Shown piece by piece: positions 44,218 through 55,419 of a stretch of DNA of 64,000 nt (its first letter is position 1; every line of letters begins with the position of its first letter). The notes under the pieces were generated by a model that was given only the letters and a program-made list of their open reading frames with translations, did no database searches and was not told the origin of the DNA. Source of the DNA: Patiria pectinifera (lineage: Eukaryota > Echinodermata > Asteroidea > Valvatida > Asterinidae). Where the stretch lies: contig CM057149.1 of the NCBI GenBank assembly GCA_029964075.1, positions 6,892,465 through 6,956,464 of the forward strand. The letters are read 5' to 3'. The position numbers and the translations under genes are program-made.

Positions 44218-45460
44218 ACGTGTATTTCTTGAGTTGTTGGCCCCAAATCGGGTTTAGTGGTGGAGATCGAGACCACTATAATAGAGGGCGCGCCACATAA
44301 ATAGTGGTCTCAACAACGCATCAATTAGGATGCTGCACAAGTGAACAAAAAGAACAACCTCGTTTCCGATGAACTACTCAAGAAATACAAAATGGATTAA
44401 ATTGAAATTTCGTGCAATTAGTTTTCACGATGTGTAGCATGAGTAGTTTGAATGGCGTAGATCAATGATAATTATTTTAGAAACTCAAAATCTCTGTGGA
44501 GAGGGGGGGGGGCGACTGGGGGCGACAAGATTTCATAGGGGAGGGGGAGCTATCGCCCCCACGCCCACCGCGGCTACGCCACTGCGTGTATTTCTTGAGT
44601 TGTTGGCCCCAAATCGAGTTTGGTGGTGGAGATCGAGACCACTATAATAGAGGGCGCGCCACATAAATAGTGGTCTCGGCAACGCATCAACACGGATGCC
44701 GCACAATTCAAGAAAAAGAACAACCTCGTTTCCGATGAACTACTCAAGAAATACAAAATGGATTGAAATTTCGTGCGATTAGTTTCCACGATGTGTAGCA
44801 TGATAAGTTTTCACGATGTGTAACAATCTAGTGTTTTAAACGTTAAAAATCCATGTTGACTTCCATTAGGATTGTATTTGTTGCAATTAAAATCCTGTAT
44901 TGTTACGGTCATAATAGCTTGATAATTTGACGTTTTTATTATGAAATGAAATCTTTTGATGTCAAACATCGTGACAAATGAGTGTACGAAAATTCATTTG
45001 AATATAACGTGTATTCAGTGGCGTAGCCAGGAATTTTTCAGTGGGTGGGGCGGGGGGGCTGGAACTTTTCATGGGGGGGGGCGTCATGTATATCAATGAT
45101 AATTATTTTAGAAACTCAAAATCTCAGTGGGGGGCGACTGGGGGGCGACAAGATTTCATAGGGGAGGGGGGGTATCGAGTAATTATAATTGAGTTGTTGG
45201 CCCCAAATCGAGTTTGGTGGTGGAGATCGAGACCACTATAATAGAGGGCGCGCCACATAAATAGTGGTCTCGGCAACGCATCAACACGGATGCTGCACAA
45301 TTCAAGAAAAAGAACAACCTCGTTTCCGATGAACTACTCAAGAAATACAAAATGAATTCAATTGAAATTTTGTGCAATTAGTTTTCACGATGTGTAGCAT
45401 AAGTAGTTTGAATGGCGTGAGAAACCGTGGAGCTATAAATATAATATGATCATAACAATC
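44218..45460 (+). repeat. Triplicated unit containing a foldback MITE
   Basis: Three copies of a ~190-bp unit start at about 44225, 44585 and 45189. Each runs TTGAGTTGTTGGCCCCAAATCG, GAGACCACTATAATAGAGGG, CGCGCCACATAAATAGTGGT, CCTCGTTTCCGATGAACTAC, TCAAGAAATACAAAATG. Within a unit GAGACCACTAT faces ATAGTGGTCTC. In the first two copies an outer stem TGTATTTCTTGAGTTG also faces ACTACTCAAGAAATACA. Flanks are shared too: TTTTCACGATGTGTAGCAT, ACAATCTAGTGTTTTAAA and ATCAATGATAATTATTTTAG recur. The region therefore grew by tandem segmental duplication. Confidence 0.85.
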
Positions 45461-46999
45461 TAGTGTTTTAAATGTTAACAATCCATATTGACTTCCATTA
45501 GGATTGTATTTGTTGCAAATAAAATCCTGTATTGTTACGGTCATAATAGCTTGGTTAATTGACGTTTCTTTAGGAAATGAAATCTTTTGATGCCAAACAT
45601 CATGACAAATGAGTGTACGAAAATTCATTTTAATGCAACGTGCATTCAGTGGCGTAACCAGAAATTTTGTTAGTGGGTGTTGTCGAAGGTAATTCTGTCC
45701 CCCGGTAAAACTGTCCGGGGACACATTTACCAGGGGGACAGAATTACCTGTCACACGGGCATTGTTAAAATGCAATACCCAAGTTACGACATTCCCCATC
45801 CCCTTAATTCCCCCGTGGGAAAGCAAAAGTGAGCCTTTTCTTCGGGGGGGGGGGGGGGGGGGAGGCACTATAGATCCCTCCAACATATGAGGCGTCCCAC
45901 CTGGCTCTCATAGGAAAGCGCACATGTCAACAAAGCGTGACGTCATTACGTCTTAGTTCTTTCGGTGTAAGAATTTTTTGTGTATTTCCCCCTTTTTCTT
46001 GAAATGGTATTGTCTCATAATTTTCTTCCACCAATAGCATTAACTGCATCATTTCATTTGTCAGTGGGTAGCAAGGTCATTTTTATTAGGTGGGCGGGGG
46101 TGTTAAAAATGTCATGAAAAGGGCACTTGCACATCCGTTCTGAAATGTAGACACGTTTTTTTTTCTCCGGACACTTGGCCTCCGTAAAATCAAACAGTTT
46201 GGATGGGGAGGGAGGGGGGGGGGGCCTGGTACCATCTGTCGATGGGGGCGCTGTTCAAAACCGACGATCATGCACACTAATGGGCAATATATGGTGCTTT
46301 TTAGGGCGATACATGCGTGAGATTCACAAAAAGGCACCCGTAATGGCCGATGGTACAAAAAAGGGCACGAGTTCTTTTTAAAAAGGGCACTTGTTTTGTA
46401 AAAAGGGCACTTGTTAAAAAAAGGGCACCCTTTACAAAATATTGGGAGCGGGGGTGGAGGTGGGTAAGCGCTGGTGAAAAAAAGGGCATTTGAATGGGTG
46501 GGTAAGCGCTGGTGGAAAAAAGGGCATTTGAATGGAAAAGGGCAGTCTTAAAATATTGGGGGCCCCCGCTGGCTATGCCTATGAGTTGTGTTTTTTTTTT
46601 TTCTACTCCCAGCAGCACTAAGCCATGGTTGTTTGTAATAGAGTTGACATAACACATTTGGTTAATAATATAATTTAGGTGTTTAGACAAGAGATACTAG
46701 GGATGAGTTGTGCCAACTGGAAGGAAATACGTGTGATTTGGGTGTGTGAGGGTGTCAGATGAGTTGAAGTCCGACAAAACAGATCAGTTATTGGTGGAAG
46801 ATATGCGTGTGTTTTCGGTGTGTGTGATAAAATGAATCTTAGCCACCATGCATAGCAAGCAACAACAGGCCTTCCTTCAGCGATCAGTTTAAAGCCTAAT
46901 CGAGGCAGTTACATGTAGTTGGTTTTAAATCATGTAGTTTACTTTATTTTTTTTTTATATTTTATTTCAGCCACATCCAACAGCGCAAGCGTCAATAAC
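45461..46999. repeat. Repeat-derived stretch with AAAAGGGCAC tandems
   Basis: CAGTGGCGTAACCAGAAATTT near 45648 is a common repeat terminus, also seen at 45015. From 46320 to 46540 AAAAAGGGCAC and GGTAAGCGCTGGTGAAAAAA recur in tandem. A G-run occurs near 45845. No gene. Confidence 0.55.
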
Positions 47000-47206
47000 A
47001 GGATTGATAAATGGAGAGAAGACAATGAGAAGAAGTTACAGTTTTAGAGGTGGGAGGAAAAGCCCAGAGGAATATTCTGGGGAAAACCCACGGAACCAGG
47101 CAGGGACTGAAAACCCAATCCACATATTGGCCCAGGTGGGATTCGAACCGGGTCACAGCGATGGAAGGCGAGGAAAGTACCACTACGCCAACCTGACTCC
47201 CCAAGC
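47000..47206 (-). mobile_element. tRNA-derived SINE
   Basis: Minus strand: A-box GTTGGCGTAGTGGTACT and B-box CCCGGTTCGAATCCCACC, then GGATTGGGTTTTCAGTCCC and GTGGGTTTTCCCCAGAATAT, ending CTTTTCCTCCCACCTC. Both promoter boxes are well kept. A diverged relative lies at 63190-63290. Confidence 0.88.
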
Positions 47207-48660
47207 ACTTTAAATCAGTGCTTGATTTGTCAAGATTTGAGAGCATTTTTGCTCATGTAAACACACGGATACTGAAATGTGTATCCTTGTAGAGACATTT
47301 CCTTGTTCGTGTACTTAAGTTTTCGAGTTTGAAAGTACAGTTTCAAAATGCTCTTATTTTAACCAGAATTAATTTCCTTGGCTGAAATTCGGACGTAATA
47401 TCCCTGTTCTAAAACTCTACCATTTTGCGCCAGATCAACATGCCTTGGAAATTCCTAGTTTTTGAGTAAAATCCATATATCTATTTCGTGAAAACCTTGT
47501 GGAGACGTATTCATCTAAAGAAATTGCCTTGTGGAGACATACAATCTGTTGTTCCCTATTGTGTACATGTCTCCACAGGGCACGGTGTATCAGATCACAC
47601 ATGTTTATGTCACACACGCAGTGTGGGCATTCCTTTGTTTTCGTGTAGTTAAGAAAAACATGTGAAAGAAATCATTTTACTCACACTGTGAAAACTCTTT
47701 CAACCCAATTTTTTTCTATGATTCCCTTTAGTTTCTATTCATTTTGCCAGAAATAAACGTAACACATGTTTTCCCAGAGAAGGGGAAACACTGTGTGGAC
47801 GTGGGTAGTCCACACAGCGTCGCTGCTACCTGGTTTATGTGGACCTCTTTTGTTCGGAAGTCCACACAGTGAATGTAATGCTTGTACACCAAGGAATAAT
47901 TTCTGCAGTTCTGAGAACCAAACAACTATGGCTGGGAGTTGAGGGACCAAAACCAAAACATTAAGATTGACTGGGCTCCTTGAGGCTACCAACAGGACCA
48001 AGGATGGACTCAAGATGTTAATCTGAACAGGCCGTAGGACACCCGGACTCCGCGGTGTTTCCAAAGATCGTGCCAGGATACAGACAGTCCTCAGTAGTAT
48101 CCGTGACGCGTGATATCCGCGCCCAACTCCCGATACACTGGTACGTTAGACTAAAGTTAAATCTTAAAATTGTATAAAGAAACTGCTCCAGATTAATTGT
48201 TTGAGTGTGAGTTTAAGAATTACTTGAATAATTTTGTGAAAAGATAATTAAGAAGTTGTAGATACCTGTATTTTCTCATTATTGATCAGCCAAAGAAATC
48301 ATATTAAGGAATTTAGTTATAAATATTTGTAAATAATTTGATGCAAATAGATTAAGTTCAGAACAAGAGAGATGACTGGTATTTCTTTCGTTGTTGGGCT
48401 GTAAAGTATATGGTTGTAGACAGAAGGGACACATTATCCTGGGAAATCATTGTTCTAACAATCGGGCTTTTACATCCTAGATCTGGAAAGTGCTAAACAT
48501 GCAGATCTGTTTTACAAAATAGGGGGCGCCATTTGGGTTTCCCCATATTTTTTTTTACTCACCTTGTGTAAACCAATCACCCCAATAAAAAAAAAAGCTG
48601 GAAGAGATTTGTCTTTCTGTTGTGTGAAAGCTGCGTTCATTGCCGATCACAGAGGGCTTA
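47207..48660. other. Non-coding stretch with short repeated words
   Basis: CTTGTGGAGACGTATTC and its complement-like CATGTCTCCACAGGG occur between 47500 and 47580. GTCCACACAG occurs twice near 47810 and 47860. No exon is seen. Confidence 0.35.
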
Positions 48661-48674
48661 GTGTCCTCATTTGT

Positions 48675-48800
48675 GCCTATCAGTCTGCTCGGCTGGCGAG
48701 CTGGCTGGCTGGCTGGTTGGCTGGCTCGCTCCCCGTCTGACTCCCCCTCCGTCTGGCCGGCTCCCCGGCTGTCTGTCTGGCTGTCTGTCTGGCGATCCGT
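48675..48800 (+). repeat. Degenerate GGCT/GTCT tetranucleotide tract
   Basis: GGCTGGCTGGCTGGTTGGCT, CTGTCTGTCTGGCTGTCTGT and similar words form a simple-sequence tract. Confidence 0.85.
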
Positions 48801-49404
48801 CGTTAATTAATCTAGATTAAAAAGCAGGCACTCTCACCTGAGACCGCAATGTAATCACATTTGTCATGTAATAGCGACAGGAATCACGTTCTGGCAAAGA
48901 TAGAATAGCATTGACTACGCAAGGTCTCTGTGTTCGGAGCTCGAAAAGTCATCAGGAACTTTCGTGCGAAATTCACAGAAAACGTGTTCGTGTGGCCTTA
49001 TGAGTTTTTCTGCAGGAGGGTTTACAAGTGATGAATACTTCAAGATGAACCTCATTTCTTAATTAAGGTCATTGACAGTATATCTTGGCATAGAGCAGGG
49101 AAGTTCCTATAGCTCCGTGGTCAAAAATCCCCCTACTTCGCTCCCACAAACTTTTTGCTTTGAACACCAAGGGCACTGATGAGGCCTAATGGCTGTAAAG
49201 TCTCTCATATTTAATAGAATAGAAGTCGTACGGGGTAAGACCCAGTATCTTGAGGTCTATGCTTGCCCCCTCCCCCTCCGTCCCCTCGCCGTTCCCCCAT
49301 CACGAATTTTGGGAAGGCCGTCCAGAGTTGTTCAGTTTAAATGTCCAGGAATTAAATTTTACACTGAAGAATATTTGTAGCAAATATCCATTCCTCTGAA
49401 ATGT

Positions 49405-50110
49405 ATAAAAACTATGAGACATCATTTTTTTTTTTGGTATTTGTTTTTGCAAAGCGCACGTTTTAAACATTTAAAATATTTCGTGCTTTTTCCTGACAAC
49501 TGGAGCGCTGTTGCTGTGATGTTAAACACACTCCTCAGATTAGGAGTTTTCTCTTCAAATTGTAAACCCAAAATTCTCATTATTGAAAACATCTGTGCAA
49601 AAACATTTGCTTAGCACCAAAAAAATCTGGCTTATAAAAGCAGGTTACCAGCCAAAACTCCACGTGATGTACATTGCTCGTGCATGATTAGTATTCAGCT
49701 GTTGCTTGCCATAGCATGAAAATCACGTGGAGTTTTGACTGGAAAACTGCTTTTATAAGCCAGGCTTTTTTTGTGCTAAGCAATTTTGTTTGCTTAGCAG
49801 CGCCTTGAAATTGGGCCCCGATGGGCCAGGGGTTAGTGAAGGAACGCGCACGCGCCCATGGGGTCGAGGCTGGCCATACACTGGAACACGATGAACCACT
49901 GAAAGCGGCAAAATAACCACAGCAAACTCCCAAAATTCTGGTGACGTTTTATGTTGAAGCAGTTGTGAAAGTGAAGTATACGGTGAATGACGTGACAATT
50001 TTGCTCACAATTATGAATATGGAACTTTGCATTAACATAAAAACCAAAGCTATAACTATGGAGATAAAAAATAAAGTGTAATGGAACACAAAGGTACATT
50101 TCAAGTATTG
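49405..50110 (+). repeat. Dispersed repeat, copy 2 (partner at 34150-34700)
   Basis: Shares ordered blocks with 34150-34700 (see there). Here it is interrupted by the hairpin MITE at 49608-49795, which copy 1 lacks. Confidence 0.6.
49608..49795. mobile_element. Hairpin MITE
   Basis: TGCTTAGCACCAAAAAAATC, TGGCTTATAAAAGCAG and AAAACTCCACGTGA on the left face TCACGTGGAGTTTT, CTGCTTTTATAAGCCA and GTGCTAAGCA on the right. The arms are about 60 bp with few mismatches. Confidence 0.8.
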
Positions 50111-50995
50111 CACTGAAAAAAATTAGGCCAATTAATGTTACGTGCATTTTGTTTACAATGGGGGAGGATACTCCGTGCTTACGATTTTCGAACGTTGTAA
50201 CATAGGTGTTCCTGAAATGTTCATTCACTTCTGAAAATCGGTCTTTCGTTTTCGTTTGAATTTGAATGCATGTTTTTAATCCCATTTCAATTCAAACAAA
50301 AAAAGTTCAATGTTTTCATTGTCCGTGCATTCGGTTTTAAGAAACAGACGGCCAATTACGTTACCTGTGCATTCATTTACGCAAGCATAGGCCTACCATT
50401 TCGCGCAGAGTTCTGGAATACAATTTCGTGAATGCGCAATCAAAAGTACGTTTTGCTCGGTCAAAATAGCAGATTACATCACAAAACATTAAACAATTAG
50501 TGAAATGGAATGGTCAATGTTTGAAATCACCCTGTAAAAGCGAAAAAGAAGTCTTGTAAACGAATCTGAATGAACGAAAGCTGCCGCTCTATCACTAAGT
50601 TGATTGAACTGAAATGGAAACGAATGCTCTGGTATCGAAAATGAAACGCGTGTTCAGAGCGATTCTCAAAATCCGACTAAATTGAATGACCAATTTTCAA
50701 AAGGGAATCAACATTTGAGGAAATTGGCCGGGAAAACCTATATTATCTTCTTTATCAAATTATCTCAACACAGTTTCACTTCCAACAAACCTATGAAAAC
50801 CTTTCTCTTTTACGTAGTTAATGAACAATTCCTACACCACTTCACGCAAATTACAGTATACTGTGCAAATGGTATAACGCAATATCATTGTGCATATTTC
50901 ACAGACGCACACATTATTCATGTACTTTTAAATATGATATACTTTAAACATTGTGTATGTATATTATGTATATAAACCACGAAGTGGGTGTAATA

Positions 50996-51453
50996 CAGGG
51001 TGAGTCAAAAAGAAGTTGACCGGGATTGGTGATGTTTTTCAAAACAAACAAATGACACACAAAACCCCGGTGAAGCACATAATTAAACAAGCATTCTTTT
51101 TTGCTTATCTGAAAAAAAGAATGAAACAAATTGATCATTCCTAAGAGAAGTTATGCCTGTTTTACTGAAAGCACTCATGTTTGTAGCTGTCCATGGAGTG
51201 TTAAAGTACACAGCTAAAATGCTTACTTTACATTTGTTTGTTCAAGTATTCCGTGGACAGCTTGCAAAATGAGTACCTTTATTAAAATAGACATAACTCC
51301 TCTTAGGAATGATAATTTGTTTCATTCTTTTTTTTCTAATAAGCAGGAGAGAGTGCTTGTTAAATATATGCTTTACTGAACTTTTGAGTGTCATTTGTTT
51401 GTTTTGAAAAACATCACCAATTCCGGTCAACTTCTTTTTGACTCACCCTGATA
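50996..51453. mobile_element. Mariner-type MITE with ~65-bp terminal repeats
   Basis: The left end CAGGGTGAGTCAAAAAGAAG and the following TTGACCGGGATTGGTGATGT pair with their near-exact complements at 51390-51453, ending CTTTTTGACTCACCCTG. The flanks read ATA on both sides, consistent with a TA-type target duplication. Inner stems also pair (GTGTACTTTAA-like words). No transposase is present, so it depends on a relative elsewhere. Confidence 0.85.
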
Positions 51454-51485
51454 TAGTTATCGCAATACATGTATTCGCTTTTTCT

Positions 51486-51660
51486 GGTGTAATGTGAAAT
51501 TGCGACTCTATGAAATACGGTCTCATTGTATGGAGCATCTACACTGTCGAGTCACATGATAATTTTTTAGTCTGTATAAGATAGAACAGACCAGATTTCA
51601 AAGGAGTCAACATTTCGCATAAACCCCCGACATTGTTTTCCACACACAAAAACAGTTGTT
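51486..51660 (+). repeat. Dispersed repeat, partner at 52900-53050
   Basis: GTAATGTGAAATTGCGACTC, TATGAAATACGG, GACCAGATTTC and GGAGTC recur in the same order 1.4 kb downstream. Confidence 0.65.
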
Positions 51661-51850
51661 TACTAACGTTTGTACATAATCCCCTAGCCCCGCCCACTCC
51701 AAGGGCCCATCTTTAATTTACTAAAGGCGAGTAGCCTACGCCACTGCCAATGCACGTACGTCTTGTAAGCATTTTATTGAGAACATTAAATTTTGAACTT
51801 CAATGCTCAAATTCAATGCTCAAAATCTACATTCCACACTACCAACAGAC

Positions 51851-51925
51851 CTAAGACCTGATGACGTCACGCTTTGTTTACATGCGTGCTAAGCACGTGA
51901 CGTGACGTCATTAGGTCTATTGATA
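51851..51925. repeat. Hairpin with repeated TGACGTCA half-sites
   Basis: GACCTGATGACGTCACG faces CGTGACGTCATTAGGTC. The stem contains TGACGTCA, a CRE-like palindrome, in both arms. Confidence 0.65.
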
Positions 51926-52899
51926 CGTGCCAGCGTGGGTGCTTTGATAATAATGCTATTTACTTTTGAAAAACTTTTCTACTTGCCGCGAGCGGATACA
52001 TTGGTTCAAAATGGCGTCCGCTGACGACAACGAATAGATACAGCGTAAAACGTCATACAACAATTTTGACAGTTAATAGTTGAAAAATCAAAATATTGAT
52101 TTTACTGTTACATATAATTGCATTATGCGTTTGCAAAGTTGCGGTAATAAGAATTAGGGCCTACACCCTTTTGGTGATCCCTGGCCCTGTTTAATGTTTA
52201 AAATCACGTAGGATTATTTGTAATTTCCCCGAAAGGTACCGACTTAATAACAAAGCAAAGATGTAACTGGTATCAAATACCGTGTGAAAATATTCCGCCA
52301 GAAGCGGCATCGTTTGATAGAAAGCTAACATTGAAGGTGGTTTCAAAATAGGGTACACTTTTTTGACGAACGTTAGCAACGGAATCTAGTTATTCGAGAT
52401 CCGAAAAATACTAGTGAATAATACGTTTTCGTTGTTTTCTAAAAATGTATATTAATTTACATGTAGTATCCGCTGAGCTGAATTTCAACAAGTTAGTCTG
52501 TTGTAATGCACCCTTTCGACCAATTTTGTTGCTTCAAATGGAAAAAAATGTGCAAATAGCAAAATGAAATATGTACCTCTATACACTTGTTTCAAATACG
52601 TTTGAGGCAGTCTCTTGATACGTTTAATGTTTAAGGCTTCAAACGGCCTCTTCTATATATCTATATTACGGGAATATGACTTTGTGCTTGGGGCCTGGAC
52701 ACGGATACTGGCCAAGCACATTTCAGTCAAATAGTCAAAACAAGCCAAAAGTGCTAAATTTCCAACGATTTTGTTTAACAATCTTACTTCCTACTTTCTG
52801 AAACACCCCTCTGGCTGTGTTTATGGTATGTGCCTCTCGCGAACAGTATTAAAAATGTCCTGAAGAGATTGGCGCGCGTGTGGCGCAGAACGCGGCGGT

Positions 52900-53050
52900 G
52901 CCGGTGTAGTGTGAATTTAGGACTCTATGAAATACGGCTCATTGGTAGTATTGCGCATGTCTAAGTGAAGATTGTGAACTTCCAACCAATAAAAGGATAA
53001 AAGGGGCCAGATTTCCTAGGAGTCCAAATTGATGTAAAACCGGGGGCGTG
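52900..53050 (+). repeat. Dispersed repeat, partner of 51486-51660
   Basis: GTAGTGTGAATTTAGGACTC, TATGAAATACGG, GGCCAGATTTC and GGAGTC match the upstream copy. Confidence 0.65.
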
Positions 53051-53131
53051 TTTAAAACCAGTTGGTGTTTTAACAACCGTTTCAAACCACCCACTCGAGT
53101 GGCTCTCGACCAATAGGACAACTGCAAGACT

Positions 53132-53511
53132 ATGGCAGGTAAAGCAAATCAACGATTATATTGCTTGAGGAAATTGAGGGAATTTCATGTTGACAACAGG
53201 TTTTTAATTCTTTTTTGTAAGTCCCTTATCCAGAGTATTCTTACCTTTTGTTTTGTTTGTAACTTAGGTAACTTGTCAAAAGAAAACATCAAGAAGTTGG
53301 AAAGACACAGGAAGATTGCCCAGCGCATCATCTGCGCAAACCTTCTTTGTATGACCAGCGTGTTTTGTTGAAAGTTCACAAAATAATGCAGGACCCCTCA
53401 CATCCATTCTATGACCTTTTCAAATTTGGTGTCAGTCTTTGTGTCCCAATTACTTCACGTTGTTGCACTCGTTTGTTCCAAACGCTATTAACCTGTTTAG
53501 TAGGTCTGTGA
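53132..53511 (+). pseudogene. Non-LTR retrotransposon 3' fragment (LINE)
   Basis: The frame from 53132 encodes KANQRLYCLRKLREFHV, then ILFCKSLIQSILTFCFV and LSKENIKKLERHRKIAQRII, the typical segment downstream of the reverse transcriptase in CR1/Rex-type LINEs. A frameshift near 53345 moves the continuation (LYDQRVLLKVHKIMQDPSHP, FYDLFKFG) into another frame, and it ends at a TGA near 53511. The copy is 5'-truncated and dead. Confidence 0.85.
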
Positions 53512-54036
53512 ATAGGTACCGGTAATCATTTATATTACTGTAAAGAGCCGTCAATTCGTTTTAATATGTCATGTGTATGGCGTTGCCTTTTGTGTGTGTG
53601 TGCTATTATGTTGACTTCAGAATTTTTGTGCAATTTACCGTGGTCCTCTCAATTTAATTTGTATTTTATTGGTTAATTTTTATGGGAGTTTTAGCGATCT
53701 GTGTATATTGAACTGCATAATAGTTTAGTGATTTTATGTAAATGTCATTATTCAGAAATGCCAGTGGAAGCTGAATTTCTATACTTTTTAGTGTGGATAT
53801 TAAACTTCAAACTTGAATTTGAATTTTAAGGTAAAACTGTATCAGGTATTTATGAATGATTATCATTATGTCCGCAATGTTTATCCTATAAGAACCATTG
53901 TACAAATGAATTTTCATTACAAATTGACAGGCATGTGCCGCACAAACGATTGCTAACCAAATGCTTGCCTACTGCAAACCAGACGACCACCGTCATACGA
54001 TCGGATCATATACAAGCTGGTTTAGGTAGTATCTCT
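53512..54036. other. Intergenic sequence downstream of the GPCR gene
   Basis: It probably includes the GPCR 3' UTR: a minus-strand AATAAA lies at 53665-53670. The left part may be the LINE 3' UTR. Confidence 0.4.
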
Positions 54037-55056
54037 CTATGGATGGATGGCATTGGGCCTTTGGCACCGTCTACAGAAAACCTTGGACAACGCTTCACGA
54101 AACGGCTGGATTCGCAAGGAGTAGAGAAGAGGGTTGACGGCGCTGTTCATATACGTCAGGGTGCTCAGAATGACTCGGGTCTGAAATGTGGGGTAGTAGG
54201 TCGGGTCGTAGATCTGCCTCAGGAGCATGCATGTGGTCGGTATCCAGGATACTGCGGTCGTACCAAGCACCATGGTGAGCTTCTTGATCACCTTCAACTC
54301 CCGCCGGAGCCACTGCTTGCTTCGGCCGACCCCTTCGGCTCCGGCCGGTATCTGGTCAGATTCTGCCCGGAGTTTCTCCCAAACTACCCGGAAGATCTTA
54401 CCGTACATGACGAACATCAACAGGAAAGGCGCCAGGCCGTTAATGTAGCAGTACAACTGGAGATGCGCGATGTTGAAGACGTCTTTGAAGTCGAAGCACA
54501 CGAAGGACGGGTCCTTGATGCCGTTGAGGCCGGCAAAAGGCATCACGAACGCGGTGATGAAAGTGTAGCTCCAGACGAACACCAAGATACCACACACCCA
54601 GGCTGGGGTCATGTACTGATGCATGGGGTAGACTATCTTGAGATACCGGTCTAGACTCAGAGCAAGAAGGGAGAACACACTAGCGCTTGATGAGAACATG
54701 ATGGAGCACCAAAGTAGGAGACAAGCGTACTTGTTACCGGCTCGGGTGGGATTTAGAGTGATATCTACACCTGGTATCATTGCAACAGACAACAGCCCAT
54801 CTGCAGCTGCCAGGCTCACAATGAACGAGTTCTCCAAAACCTGCAGGGTCTTGAAATAGGCGACCAGGACCAGCACCGTAGCGTTGGTGAAGAATATGAC
54901 GAAAATCAGCATGAATTGGGTCGTGATGGAGAACTGGAGCCAGCCGGTGATATCCGGATAGGACGGGACCAAACCGGTCGGATCCGCCCAAGTGCAGTTT
55001 TCTGCGCCAGTGCTGTCGCTGCAATTGTCAGCCATTTCGCCGGCAGAGAAACTCAT
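54037..55056 (-). CDS. Class A (rhodopsin-like) GPCR, intronless, 339 aa
   Basis: I start at the ATG at 55056 (MSFSAGEMADN; A at -3). The frame is open further upstream only through non-ATG codons. Two N-glycosylation sites (N11, N20) precede seven helices. Landmarks: N58 in TM1 (TNATVLVLV), D86 in TM2 (SLAAADGLLS), C112 and C187 for the ECL1-ECL2 disulfide, DRY at 136-138 (SLDRYLKIVYP), P210 in TM5, SWIP at 270-273 in place of CWxP, and NPLLY at 308-312. The C-tail is short with cysteines (C328, C331) that could be palmitoylated. It should signal through G proteins at the plasma membrane. The DRYLKI and NSAVNPLLYSLR segments recall adenosine-like and other amine-type receptors only loosely, so the ligand is unknown. 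Intronless receptor genes of this kind are common in echinoderms and amphioxus. Confidence 0.93.
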   Translation of the reverse strand: MSFSAGEMADNCSDSTGAENCTWADPTGLVPSYPDITGWLQFSITTQFMLIFVIFFTNATVLVLVAYFKTLQVLENSFIVSLAAADGLLSVAMIPGVDITLNPTRAGNKYACLLLWCSIMFSSSASVFSLLALSLDRYLKIVYPMHQYMTPAWVCGILVFVWSYTFITAFVMPFAGLNGIKDPSFVCFDFKDVFNIAHLQLYCYINGLAPFLLMFVMYGKIFRVVWEKLRAESDQIPAGAEGVGRSKQWLRRELKVIKKLTMVLGTTAVSWIPTTCMLLRQIYDPTYYPTFQTRVILSTLTYMNSAVNPLLYSLRIQPFREALSKVFCRRCQRPNAIHP

Positions 55057-55419
55057 CTTTTTGAAGTAGAGCACCAATCTGATACGAGACAATGGGGGAA
55101 ATCAAAAGAAGGTGTATAAATTATTACAGCCTATTACATACCAAACGATGACCATTATTATAAGGGAAATAATTTACGCGTTGTCCATTATATTGGTTTA
55201 TTCTAGGTTTAAAATGTACATGTATTTATTATGGGTCTTCTGGTCCAATCTACGGAACCCTTAAAGGTACTTGTACATTCAAAACAAATCATTTCGCGCG
55301 CGAGATGATTTATCTTTTTTGAATGTCCCTTAAGTGGCGCTGTACCGATCAAATTGGCACCCACAATTATTTTGGGAATTTTCTTGTTCAAGGGTGTACT
55401 GTCCGTGGTTGACTGCTCT
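55057..55419. other. 5' flank of the GPCR gene
   Basis: Contains a short palindrome-like pair AAATCATTTCGCGCGCGAGATGATTT (about 55285-55311, given as two halves AAATCATTTCGCG and CGCGAGATGATTT). No clear TATA box is seen. Confidence 0.4.

Noticed and set aside
45338..45886. 182-codon minus-strand open frame
   Set aside because: It spans the third copy of the triplicated unit and G/C homopolymers, and is repetitive DNA.
53935..54654. 239-codon plus-strand open frame
   Set aside because: It is antisense to the GPCR coding exon, whose seven-helix motifs are unmistakable. The plus reading has no known domain.
55057..55092. N-terminal extension of the GPCR to 351 aa
   Set aside because: It starts with TTG. 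The ATG at 55056 has a better context and gives a normal N-terminus.
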